From Metellina segmentata (taxonomy: Eukaryota; Arthropoda; Arachnida; Araneae; Tetragnathidae), in the NCBI GenBank assembly GCA_947359465.1, contig OX375881.1, positions 74,175,914-74,239,913 on the forward strand: a stretch of 64,000 nt of DNA, given 5' to 3'. Position 1 is the stretch's first letter; each line of letters starts with the position of its first letter. Shown in pieces: positions 30,001 to 44,400 of the stretch. The notes below the pieces were generated by a model that saw only the letters and a list, made by a program, of their open reading frames with translations, did not search any database and was not told where the DNA came from. The position numbers were made by a program, and so were the translations under genes.

Positions 30001-32442
30001 ATAACAATGAGCAGATGCTTATAAAATTGTGCACTTCCAAAATCAAAACTGTACTTTTCCTATCCTACAAATGGAAACTTGTGAATATTTTTATCATGAG
30101 TAGTACGTATAACACAAATTTGTCAGGAATTTCTTTAACTTCTGTAAGGATTTCTAGTATACAAACACTGAATTTTTGTCTTCAAAAAAGCTAGTATCAA
30201 AGCTAGAAAATGACTTTGGTTTGAAATCTATTACAAAACTGAGATTTTATTTATACTTTCAAATATTTCCCAAACTGGAAATTAAATTTTGGATTGATTA
30301 CCAAACAGTAAACAAAAGGGAAATATGCAGGCACATTACACAAAAGTAGATTCTCACTATCTTAAATGAAATTTTTTTGGTCAGATGTTTAAATATTGCT
30401 TTATGTTGGCTATGTAGTCCATAGTACTGTAGTTATCAATTAACGATTGTAGAATATTCCGTAGTAGGGACTGTATAGATAACAATGATTGTTTAAAAAC
30501 ATAAGATAAGAAAATGTTTAAAAAAATACTTCCATATGTTATCAAATGCTTGAATTTCATACCCTATAATTCCATATTAAATCAGGTTTAATATGGTCTT
30601 GATTAAATTGATAGTAAAACATAGGCCAGTTTGATTCATTCTTCACTCTTTCTCTGCGCTTTCGTAACACTATTGGCCGTTGTTGAATTCTATCCTATAA
30701 ATTAAGAGAAAAACAATATTTTCACCACACTAATTACATAAAAGCAGGTTGCTGAACATTAAATATAATTGAAAAAGATATTTCAGTGTAAAAATCTTAT
30801 ACAAAATTATAAAAATCATTAAACGTTGAAAGGTTTTTTAGATAGTTGGTTTTTACTTCAAAATACGTACAATTAAATTCAGTTTTTTGGCTCAAAATGA
30901 TTTATTTTGATGGATACTACTTTATATCAGTTACCTATAACTTTATAATAATCAAGATCAACAATTATACTACTTTATATCAGAATACATCCTATTCTAG
31001 CATAAAATAGTGTCTCGATATAATACATCTTTTACATTAGAGACTTTCTTCTTGCAAGTTTAAACAACTTTCCAATAAGTTCAAAAATATAATTAGATAC
31101 ATAAGAAAAATTATCATGTTAAATGTATAGTTAATCTAATAATTTAAGGCACTTTTACGCTATGGCTTAGTATTAGTTTTATATTGCAAGGCACATCTGC
31201 TGAATCAGCCATAGAGTGAGTGTTAATTTCTGTGCAGTTATTAATCAAGATCAACAAGTAAGATTCAATGAAACTGACAAAACATAAAAATATATACTTT
31301 TCTCAAATATTATGTAACATAAGAGCAGAAATGTATTAAAGCTAAAGGAAATCCTTGCACTATTTAGATACACTTGAGTTATTTATATGGAACAAATGAG
31401 TAAAAACATATTTTAATATCAATAATTTTTAGATCTAATCCCAGAATTGTAACAAGAATCACACAAAAAGCTGTATAAAATTTCTGAAACTAAATTTTAA
31501 AAGAGATAATGACTATAATTCAGAGAATGTATAACAAAAAATTAAAAAATAACATTCTAAGTTTTAAACAAAAAAAAATTAATGTGGTAATAGGAGTTTA
31601 TTTTAACGCTTAAATATTAGATGATACACTAATTTACATTTTAAAGTAGAATTTAGTTGCATTGATAGGACACAAAAGCTGTTTTAAAGCTACATTTTAA
31701 GGATTGATAACCTGTATACAGTAGACTTGATACAACTTGAAATGATATTTCTGACCCCTATCATGGCTATCCCAAAATCAAATACATTAATTAGAGATTT
31801 TCAATAGTTTTTCTGATCCGCACAATTAAAGTTTTTATTATTTGCAAAGGAATTTGAAAAAGGTTTGTCAACCCCTTGTGAACTTAAAATGAACATACAC
31901 AAATAATATTTCAAAGTTAAATCATACCTCAGGAATAGTCGGTGTTCCAACAGTAAGCTTGCAAGTGAAATGTTTTTAAAATATAATTATATAATGATTG
32001 CACAGTAGAATAAATAAAGTGTAGGAACTCTATACTACATATACATCGATCAGAGACTGAGTACAACAGCAAAACAAATGAGAACACATTAAAACAAGAC
32101 TTGACTACAGTAAAAAATAATAGTTCGATAAGAAATATTAGATTTGTGTTAAAGAAATTGAAAGGACTAAAAGAATTTGTAATTTCTCAATGGTTATAAA
32201 GTTACTTGATATACATACTTTTATGTATATAAATAACAAATAAATATAATACCTCCTTTTTAGGCATCCCCATTTTGGCTCTCCAGTGTTCCATGACAAA
32301 TTCAAAATGCTTTTCTAAAACTTTGAGGTGGTTTTCTAAGGCCTGAAGATGTTTATTAGGGCCACCAATTTGACTTTGGTCCTAAAATATATTTTTCAAA
32401 ACAATTAAAATGTACAATTCATTTAACACACACACACAAATA

Positions 32443-32482
<40 letters not shown>

Positions 32483-35400
32483 CACACACTCTAAAAAAAA
32501 TCGCCGCACCAAGAAGGAGTTGTCCGATTATGATAAAAATTGGTGTATGTGAAGAGCATACATAGAAAAACAAACAATTCAAATTTCAGAACAATTGAAT
32601 GATTTATTTCATAGTTTGATTGTTACAAAGGGAGGAAGTCAATAAGGCGTTGGTCGACTTCTGGCCTGGATGTAAGCTGTCACCCAGCATGGCAGACTGA
32701 AAAAGTTCCTGGATGGTGTCCTGCAGAATTTCTTACCAAATTGTCTCCAACTGTCAGGCTAAATGGTCAACATTCTGTTATGGTTGCCAATTGCCTTCTC
32801 ATAATGTTCCAAGTGTATTCCATGGGAGAGAGATCAGGAGATCTAGCTGACCAAGGAAGTGTTGGGGAAACTTGAAGACAATTTATAGCAACATGTGCCG
32901 TGTGCGATCGGGCATTATCTTGTTGAAAATTAAGTCTTGAGTGTCGCAAAAGGAAGGTTAACACAACCGGTCGTAGAATGTCGTCTACATATTGCTGTGC
33001 TGCAAGTGTGCCAGCAACGACTACCAAAGGGGTCCAACTATCAAAGTAGATGGCAACCCAGACCATAACGTCCTGTTGTGGGCATGTGTGGTGATAGTAA
33101 GGGCAGGATCGCCATGCTGTCCTGGACATCTCCAGCCAGAAACATTTGCGGTTGTCGTCAGGACACAGTTTTGGAAATGGGACTTGTCACCAAAGACTAT
33201 ACTTCTCCAGTCAGCGCCGTTCCAAGTTAATCGAGCCCGGTACCACCGTAATTGTGCACCAACTTGATGCGTCGAGATCGTCTTCAGATAGGTCTGAGGT
33301 TGTCGTTATGATACAGATGATACAGTTCGGAACGTGACTTGTCACTAAAGACTATACGTCCCTGGTCAGCGCCATTCGAAGTTGATCGAGCCTGGCACAA
33401 CTCCTTCTTGGTGTCTTAATGTTTTTGTTATAGTGTAAATATATTTAGTAAAATATTAAAAAAAGGATGATATATTCAAAGAAGTTTTACAAAACAAAAT
33501 ACTCACAACAGCAATTTTTAAATTATCTCTGATATTTATATAATCTTTGTTCTTAACAGGAACTTTGTCATCAGAATCTAAGTAAGACAGCAGCCCAGCT
33601 GGCTACAACAAAAAACATACAAATTAAACAAAATTTGAAGAATAGTTGTCAGGAATATTAACAATATTCCTTTGACATAATTAAAATATCCTTACATCAA
33701 TTGTACATATGAAAACCAGTTTCAGATCAACAATATTTAAAACTACTAGATTTTTAAGAGCACAAGTTTTGTGCAGGTATATATTGTTAACAATTGCCTT
33801 TTTGACCAAGAGATATGTAGCAATTAAACAGTACAGGTGTCAAGAAGGTATGTTTATTAAACAATAAAGTTCCACAATGGAATTGGTTAGTTGAATCTTA
33901 CGATGCACATTTGGCCAAGCTGCACCAAACATCGACAATGAAATGTTGAAATCGATACAGAATATGCTCATAGAGGAATTGAACACATAAAGCCAACAAC
34001 TTCCAGGTTGCTAGTGCAGCGAGCTAACTCACTGAGCCACTGCGACCCCCAACATGGAAAAAATACATTATTCTTGAAAAGTTGCCGAAGTTTATGAAAC
34101 AAAGGTAATAGTAAATTTACTTACTAGTATTCTTTTTAATAAACCCATAGCAGTAGGGTGACCAGTAATCCACAACCCAACTAAATGACGAGATAACTGC
34201 TGCATTGTTAACAAACGAGTGTCAGTACTGATGGTAAACATAGCAATATGCAAGTGACGAGGTAAGGCTCCTTCTGCTAAAGAGAGTTCTTGCATTTTGG
34301 CTGAAATTTCAGCATCTCCTTCCTGTGAAGCATTTTGAAATATTATATATTATATATATTAATTTCAGAACCCATTTTAAGTCAATCGTGAAGTAAATTG
34401 ATAGGGAAGCACATTAAAACGATTGAATAAGTTTTGCTATAAATTTGTACTTTTAAATATAAGATTAAAAATGCTTTAAGAAAACAAATTTTTGAATTTG
34501 ATTAAACTTTACCTCTATGACAGCTTTCATGAGAAGACCAGCACCTTTGACAATAGCTAAAGATGTGTGCTAGAAAATTATAAAAGGAACACTCATAAGA
34601 AAAATATTCAAAGTTATGAAAACATTTTTATAAAGATGTAGCAGAAAGGAAAATTTCAAAAAGATTCATCATATCAAACATGACTACTACATGCTTTTTT
34701 GACAGCAATGTCTTTAAAAATGTTTTTCAAATTTCAAAACTATTCTAAATGTAAACATTAAAATTTTTAATTTACTATAAAAAATGTGTGCAATTTTATA
34801 TAGAAATTTGGGGAATTAAAATTATACACACATAACAATGGGGAATGGAACATTTACAAATAAAATTAAGATTTTCTGAAATATCCAAGAAAAGTAGCAT
34901 ATTAAGCATGCCTTAAACGATACCTCATTTTAAATGCATGTTTTGGGAGAAGGCTAACTAATGACAGTAAAAACATCAAAAGAGGATATGAAAATATTAT
35001 AAAGGCCGTTAAAAACAAATTAAAACTAGTTAACCTAATTATTCCTACTTAATACTAACACAATTCTGCTTTTTGCTCACAAGGTTATAACCATGATTTT
35101 CAAAAAAAGAAGAAACAATTATTGACAGCAGATCTATAACTTTAATATCAATATTCATTTTAAATATTTATTCATTCATACTTGCATATATTAAAATCAA
35201 CCATTAAATTTCTGAATGACACGTTGTCCTTTAAACATGTATAGTTACTTTATTTTTAATCATACTATTAAAGTATGAGAATGCATAAAAATAAACCTAA
35301 ATAAATCTGTGTCGTCTTTTTAGTTTTGGAAGCAAACTCTAGCAACTCATTAAGGAGAATGCTATTATCACAAGCAATAAACATTTGTTTTGTAAACTAT

Positions 35401-38400
35401 GGGGAAGGTGTTGAAGTCTAGTGAAAAATTAGAAATTGCTGTAGTTACCTGAAACAGTCGGAACAGTTGACGCCCATAATCAGCAACCATGGATAGCAAG
35501 GTGTCAAAATGAGAGCCATCAGTTGTTTCACTGTATGGTGCACATAAAGCAAATGTCAAAAAATCCAACATGGATGAAACTACAAGTGCTCCAGTTCCTT
35601 TCTCCTAAAATTTAAAATTAGTACTTTATTAGAGATAACGCTACATGTAATTTGGATTTGTATATAAATACAAAGTGTTTTGAACATTTAACTTGGCAAT
35701 GCATTTGTAAGAGAAAAACAAATGTTTTAAAAACTTACGATATGCTCAATGAATATTTCAAGCAGACTTTCCAAAAACTTTTTGGAAGATAGCAAGGAGG
35801 TTTTATTTAATTGTTCTTGCCGTAAATCATATTCATCATGCATGGGCTGAAATACAGAGAAGGATACTATTATATTATGCATCATAACTTCTATTTTTTT
35901 AAAAGAACAAATTCTTATTTTAAGAACTTTTAATTTTTGAAATATATTGGCTGGATAGAGGTATAAAAATGTATGATTATTAAAAAGGTAAGGAAAACTC
36001 TGTAGAGGATTTTTCCCTACAAATAATTTTCAGCTTACATAAAAGATATCACTAATTTTCCATACATATTTTTTGAAAAACATAAATTTATTTCATTTTA
36101 AGCGAATTATTTACTATAACTGGGAAAATAATTTTCTTCTATTTTTAGGAGTGATGGAAATAAGATATGATGATAGTTTGCATCTGGAGCTACAAATGTT
36201 GATACAATTTATAAAACGGCAAATTGCAAAAACATTTAAATTGAAGCAAGTCAAGGACACGAAATTGTTACTATTAGAAGAAATATCAGTATTACAACTA
36301 TGCTTTAATTATATAAAACTAGTTTTACAAATTTATTCTTTACCTGCATAAGTGCACACAGCATATCAATACTTGCATGAGCAACACCTGAATCTCCACG
36401 TTTTAATGCTTTTACAACTTTAAAACCAAGCTTTTCTCGGAACCTTAAATAAAAATTGTTATCAAACAAAAGAATTACATTTAATAAATTCAAAACAAAT
36501 ATTCACATAATAGAAATAAAATTTTAATCATTAAGTCATTAGATACTTAACTTTTAAGAACTTTGTAATTTAGAATCTTTATGCAACCAGTTTGGGAACT
36601 CAAAGATAATCAATATTTCAAAAGTAAATTGTTCATTAAGGAAAAAAATTAATTACATTTTCTTAATTGCAACTTAAAAAATTAATGTTCATTTTTAATA
36701 CTATTTAAAATTGATTCAAACATCTGCAGAATAATTTGGGTTAATTTAGAGTCACTGTATACAGTTCATTTAGGGTAATGAATTATTCCTGATTCTAGAT
36801 CACTTATAATTTGTCTTTGAAGGAATATTTGAATCACTTGACTTAATGAAAGTTAGAAAAAGCACAGAAGTACATTTTGTCAGCTATGAAAGATGGTTGA
36901 TTAGTTACTGAATTGGTTTTCTCCTTCATGCACCAAAAAATATTAAATGATAATTTTTTGCAACACAGGGGTTAATTATACCATTAATGAAAATTAGCAC
37001 TGTATAGTTAAAACACAACATTTATTCTCAACTATTGCTCATTAATTTTCTTTTAATTCATTTAACTGCATTGAAAACAAAAACTTTTAACCACAAGTTA
37101 AAAATGAATGGTTTCATAAAATTAATAGATCAAATTAGAACTGTTTATCAATGTAGTTACACACTACATTGATAAAATTTAATTGCAGACTAACATCTAA
37201 ATTTCTAGAAAGTACTACAGAAATATGCATTATGTAGTTCTTTAAGAGCACTAGTTTAGTAATAACAGAAATTACAATTAGTAGATGCAGCTTGCACATA
37301 TTTTTCCAACAACATTTGTGACAGTGGTTGATTACATTTTATTTTAAAACTAAAATACTAAATAAAATTTTAATTTGATACTTACGATGGAATTTGTGTA
37401 AATGTAGCAAAGCCTATTTTTGATGCTACTAATCGTCTAATACTTTGAAACTGAGCTTCAAGGATTTCAGGAGGAAGCTCTGAATCTCCCTCTTTTTCCA
37501 AAAGAGACATCAAAGCAGACTGAATGAGTTTCTCTTTATTCTGAAACAAAATATGTAGTCTATTAAAAGCAAAGGGACATTTTAAAAGAAGAATAAGCTT
37601 TAGTTTCAGAAACTTATGGTGTTTACTTTTCATTTATGAGAAAAGTTAAATTGGTATCAAATGCTTTGCTTATTGTAAATATAAACTAACTGAGAAAATA
37701 GTTCTATATAATTTATTATAACAAAACAGCATGTATTTTAACATACTACAAAGAAGATACTAAAAGTAATCAATACTAGACTATATTATTCTTAAACATA
37801 TATTTATTGGTTTCACAACTTTTAATTTAATTGTTTCCATAAAATAATTAGAGAAACCTTTCAATAAAGTGGAGTAGTTATTAGAAATACAAGAAATTAT
37901 TTTGCAAATATTTCATTCCAAAAATTAAGTAATATAACATATATAATTAAAGCATACCTCTTGTAATGATGCATGAACTAAGCCTTTGTATGAAATATTG
38001 TTGTTAAACTGGGAAACAGCTCTAGGAAAATCCCATCTCACTAAAAATTCAGATATCACTATGAAATATAGACATTTAATAAATAAAAATAAAATAATAA
38101 CTTTTTAAATGGACCAATTTTACCTGAATTCAAAACACAATATTAAATACAGATGAACTCTGCATTACATGAGATAACTTAAGAACATTTTCATATTTTA
38201 CTTGAAGTGACTAACGTGCCCTAAGTTTGCTTTGTTTCATCACTGAGTGGTAATTTTTTTCTGAGTCAAAGATGCTAATTATACTGGGTTGGTTAGATTG
38301 GTATTGTATACTTCAAGCCAAACAAGCTGTGTGTGAATTCGATTTAAGAGGAATACTTAAATTGGATTCCAGACTACTAAGAATGCTTAGATCATGACAA

Positions 38401-41400
38401 GAATTTGATCTATTTATGAGTAATTAGCATGTTTGGAATAGCTCAGGGTTCCCACTCTTTTTTTTCTAACTAAAAATAAGGACTTCTTTCTAAGACAAAA
38501 TAAGGACTTTATAAGGACTTAAATAAAGCATTGAAGAAACCGTATTATACAATGTAATACCTGACTTTCGACCAAATGGGGATGCTCTTACAGATTAGTT
38601 AATCTTATTAGAATAGTAGTATGTAAAAAATTTAAAATTTAAATCTATTTTCTTTAAAAAATATATATAATAATAATAAAATAATAATAATTTTTAAAAA
38701 ATGACATTTTTAAAAATAAGCTGTCTGATTTTTACAAAATTCAGCAGTTAATATATGGGCATTTACGTGTACACGTATTAATAATATGTGTAAGTACATA
38801 AACAAATTATAAAATAGAAACTCCAAGAAAAAAAAAAAAAAAAAAAAAATGTTCCTTTAATCTCTTCACAATGCATTTGCTTTTATAAAAAGGGAAAGAA
38901 AGAGTGAAGTTGGATGAGGACCGAACTTAGTGTTGTTGGTCTCAAAGCTGCTGTTGCGAGTTTGATTTTGTTTTCTTATTCTTTTCATATTGATTTGTTT
39001 TTACTTATTAATGGTCTTAAGGGGAGTGTATGAGCAATTTTTTAGCATATTGCTGCTCATGGGTAGGAACCACCATTTTGTCAGGCTCGTCCCTGATCCA
39101 CATACACTTTTATTAAAAAAAATTTCCCAATTTTTGTATTTAAAAATTTTTTTTTTGAATTTGAAATTAAAGTGCTTACTTTGTTGTGTATGCAGCTTCA
39201 ATCTGCTTATGAAATGGAAATTACTCACACCAGTAATTATTTTATAATACGCTTTCATAAATTCATAATGAAAGTAAGAAGTAAATTCATTTGTTGGCAC
39301 ATCGGAGGCTTCAATAAAATAAAATTAGTGGCAAACTATTCATTTACTAAAAGGATGTAAAAGGATAGCAAATTTGACTGGATCAGAGACCAAACGAGTT
39401 TCTAAGAAAATATTTTCCTGTGAACCAAAACAAATCATAAGAGTTATGCAAAAATTTTGATAAATTTATAAAAAGGTTAAAATAATAAAATGAAATTTTC
39501 TTGAATAGATATTCAACTAGTTGCCACCGTCCCAGCCTAAGCCATTCGGTGTATTGCCACATAATTTTGAACCATGGTCAGATGACGAGACATCTGAGCT
39601 GGCGCCCCACTCTCCAAACTTCCACACCAACATAACATGATAACTTTCGGCCACGACAGATTTAAGGTGCACCAGCCACCTCTACACCATACGCTTACAA
39701 ACATCATTTTTATGAAACAAAATTAATTTGAAAATTATCATCTAATCTGACAATGGAAACAGATTGCGCATGGGATAACAAAAGCAAAGGGAAATTCAAG
39801 CACAGTTGGCCAATGAGTATTTGTCACCCGGATGCAAAGAGAAAAAAATTATAAAGCATAGAAAAATTACTTTCCTTTTAGGTCAGCGGCCAAACACGAT
39901 AGGAGTCCCAAATTTCCAGTTTTAAAATAACTTTTCTAGATTCATGAAATTTTTTGACAATTCTCGGTTTTCCAGCACTCTGGTTTACGTTTTTGTGATC
40001 TTTTCCTCTAATGTTTTTTTAATCGAGCGTTTTTTTTTTCGGAACTGATAACCGATTGCTTTAAATTTGCAAAGCAGAATCACCTCAAAAATCTTCACAT
40101 ATTTTTTTTTTATAAAGGGGGGGGGGATAATTAAAAGCTAGATTTAAAAAAAATTGCAACACATCAGGTTGCCACCTCAGATAGCAGTATTAATTAAAAT
40201 AAATTATCTTTGAATTGTCTTTGATTCACCTACAAACTTAAAAATACACTTAACCCTACTTATAATACATTTTTAAAACATTGCACCCACGGGTAATTAA
40301 TAAAACAAAATTTATTAAGATTTGATGATTGTATTCTTGTTTCCTCTATCAGGACAACTATTTTGTGCATTGCAAGAGCCACTCATAAGTCAAAAACAGA
40401 CCGATTTTCATGGGTTTTCAAGTTTTTAAAGTGTATTTTGTGCTCATCAAGACACTTGTTCATCAAGAGTCGATCGACGCTTTCTATATCGGGTATCAAG
40501 GGTTACCATTCCAGCAAGGCAGTTCCCGAATCATCACCAAAACCGTACTTGTAAGCAGTTTTATCGGAAATCAGCCGCTAAAAAGAGGTCGGAAATATCG
40601 TTTAAAAATATCGTCATTTGAAAACTGAATTTTCTTTTCAAAGGAAAATAAGCACTTTCTAAGGACTATTGATGAAAAATAAGCACTTCTAAGGGCCCTT
40701 AGAAATGGAAGGTCAAATTAAGCACTTAGAAGCACTTTGTAAGCACCAGTGGGAACCCTGTAGCTGTTTGGCATACAAATACATTAAATCAATAAGGCTG
40801 TCGCATTTAGCAATTGATATACAGATTATAACAGAAACTTCTCTCAATGAACAAGTACAATGACTTCTTTTATCTGGAAGGGAAGTTAAAACCCAGAGGT
40901 AATATTAATTTTCTACAGAAAGAAACTACATTTAGCTTTGTACCCCTGAATTACACAACCTTTTCTTGTGTCCTAAAATGATGATTAAAGAAAATTATCA
41001 TTATATGCCTGAGTAATTATTTCATCTTAGAAGTAAACTGTTATTTTACTTTTTTACTCCTTTCAAGTAACCATACAGATAGAATTCATTTAATGCAATT
41101 GAAACATACATGCTTCAAAAATAAATATTTATTCCCAAATGAAAAATTTTATAATTGACAACATTAAAACATAAACCTTCTATATATTGCCCAGTGTTCA
41201 GATACCTTCTACCATGAAAACACAGAAAAGTTTAAATAAAATTCAATATGTAGTGTGGGCGCCCTTGGACAAAAGTATTCCATAATTCAATCGTATTTAT
41301 TTTATAATTATGATATATTCAATGTTCTAAGTTAAACCAAATCCTAAAATAGTTTTCCTTACCCGGCAATGACACTAAGAAACGTAGGTGATTGGTTTCT

Positions 41401-44400
41401 ACTTCTTCATCAACAGGTAAATAAAGTGGACCAAAACGCTGACCACGACAGGTTTGCTGCATTTTGACATGAACATCACAATTTCCAGATGCTCTAACAC
41501 CATCTAAAAGTGTAGCTAATAGAGCATCCCTTTCAAAATAGAAGGAGAGAAGATATGAAATAGGTTATACAATTTAAAAAATTAGTAAAAGGAGTTAAAG
41601 CAAATGACCTACCTATCTGAAGAGGTGAATGACCTGATTTGCCCTTTGACATATTCAACTAGAAACTTTTGTGGGTTATCAGGATGACGGATTAAGGCAT
41701 ATATCTAGATTAAAATAATAAATATAAACCTTTTTTTTGCTCAAAAACTGAATTTAAGCTGTAATATCCCAGTGCACAAAAACTGAAGAATTTAAACATT
41801 TTTAACTAATCATCAAAAATACAAAACCAAATTTGGGAATAACAAAGGCATATCAAGATAGTTAAATTACTGCCTATATATAGACTAGAACTTAAAAGCT
41901 TGGCTGAGTTTTTTATGGCACAAAGACCATTATAGGCAAGCTGGGCCCAAACATCAAGTAAACATATATACACACCGAAGGAAAGTTTTATTGGTACAAA
42001 AGAGAAATACACCCAGGTAGGAATCGAATCTGTACCACCTACAACTCGCAGGTTGCTAGCACAGTGGGCAATGCCACCAAGTCATGGCAACCCTGAACAT
42101 AAAATCTAGAATTTAATAGTAAAGTAGCATTGGGAGTAGGTTATGGAAACATTTAAGGAATAAAAAGTAGCAAGACAGTGAAGCGTTAAGGGAGTTTATC
42201 AATGATACTACAGTATAAAGTCCCAAATCTGGATGTTTTGCTAACCAGCGTTTTTTCCCACTTTTTTTTACATATTTCCGACAATTTTTAAAGAACAAAG
42301 AATTGAACCTGGACCTAACTGATGAAACAACCCAAAATAATGGACACGTTCAAAGTAAATACCACACAGAAAAATTAGAAGATTTGGAAGTAAAATTTGT
42401 TGCAATGTATTAAAAAGGTTTTTACCTTTTTAAAAAATGATTCCTATTTATATATCTGCTATTTTACTATTGCAAACGCGCAAAATTCGCACGTGCAGTG
42501 GGGTTATAGTAAGGTTTTTTTTGACAAAAAATGAGCAAATAATCCAAAATAGTCAAGATCAGGAGGAATTCGGATTTTCGACTTTGTACTGTATTATTTT
42601 TACTGTTTCATATATATTAACAAGTTTATTTAATACATGTTGTTTCAACCACTTACAGAATCTAAAGGTCGTATGCTAACTATGGAGTAGGTTTGTGGAT
42701 CCCTTTCAATTAAACATGTTTCTGTTAAGCCCAAGATTCTTTTTACACTATCCTAAAAGGAACAAAAATATTAAATATATAAAGTTTAGAAATACTTTCT
42801 ACAAGAGATACAAATTAGTGCAATTTCTAAATAATATAAAAATACAGTGTATTTTCTTACATTACTATTCAAATAAACACGAGAAAATTTAATTTTCCAG
42901 CTGAAGGTGAGAAGTATTAAATGCAATCAGTTTCTAATACAGAATATCACTTACATTATGCCTAGGTGATTCTTTATGCACAATAAAATCACATACAGAT
43001 GTAATAGCTTCATCAGAACTAAAATAAAGTAAAAAATTAGAAAAAGAATATAGGATAATGTAAATTAATTATAGTTGATCATCACACATTTCAAATAGAA
43101 TTATAGTACATATTTTTTATAAAACATGAGCAATAAAATGTTTCATTCATTTTCGAGAATTAAAATTTTTTTCTGGTTTAAAATAATTTTTATCAATTTT
43201 AGCTTATTTATAGGCTTACAATATAGAAAAGGTCTGCAGGATATCTTCTGTGATATATTTTTTAAATTTATATAAGTACATAGCAAAAAACTTATTCCTC
43301 AATTAGTAAAGTAGGTCTGTTTTGCCACTCAGTGATCCTTTTTACTATACTACATGAAGTTTGTCTTGTGAAAGAGCATCAATGTCTTTAGCAGTGTATC
43401 TGACAATTTACTTTCCAAAATATTACAGTTAACAATTTGTACACAATTTAACTTTTATATTTGAATGTTTCAATCTCTAATATTATAAAAGGAAGTGTTT
43501 GTCTGTCTGTTTTTTTTGTGGCCGCAAAATCCTGACAATTCTATGGCACTTACAGCAATGATATTCGGCCCACAGGTAGTCCAAATTTTTTGCAATTTTT
43601 GGGTCACAGCAAAATTTTAAAATTCAATCTAGAAGATTTTTAAATGAAATTAATAGTTTTATTCTCTTCCTGGTTCTTCAAACGCAGAGGACTTTTTCTA
43701 CCCACTTGCTAAAGATAGAGTAAAAATTTCAACGGATTTGAAATCTGCGGAAAATTTCAGTTTAGATTGTTACCTAAAAATATGACTTTCTTAAAATAAA
43801 TAATTTTTTAATTGAATATATCTTCAACAGATTCAAAATCTGCGGAAAATTTTATACCAGATTAATACCTTACACCATGAGCACGGGCAACGCTGGGATA
43901 GCCACACAGTGGCTAGTTATGTCTAAAAGGTAGTTGAAGTTAGATAGATTGGTCATCACAATGACAAATCAAAAGTGACTTACTAGTGCAAAGATAAGTA
44001 CCAAATATGCTAACTTAAGATTCTTTAATATTAGAACTGAACTGAAAAAATAAATTAGTCTACAAACTCATAAAGAATTTCCTTCCTAGAAATTTCCAAT
44101 ACATTCAACAAACAATCCCCATATCCTAAGCATGACATAACGGACTAAGATTTATACAACATTCTGCACGATCTATAGAAGTGTAGCTCTAATTAATCAA
44201 TGCCCTCTATAACAAAAGCTTTAGAAGATGGAAAACAATTGTTATGTAACTGAACTGAAAGTTTTATGTCCGTATTCACAAGTCCAAGTTAAACCGCGGC
44301 TCAATGAGAGATTTTGATTCATTCGGTGTTAGATTTTGATCCTCCAAAATCGGTGAATTAACTCATGGCTGAGTGTTATGCATGCGCAGTACTATCTTTT

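Noticed and set aside
37149..37175. Palindrome ATCAATGTAG...CTACATTGAT
   Set aside because: Ten-base arms are expected by chance at this AT content over 64 kb, and no other context supports function.
39001..39300. 99-codon minus-strand ORF inside the CAGGG element
   Set aside because: Lys/Phe-rich and without a transposase motif; consistent with AT-rich random sequence.
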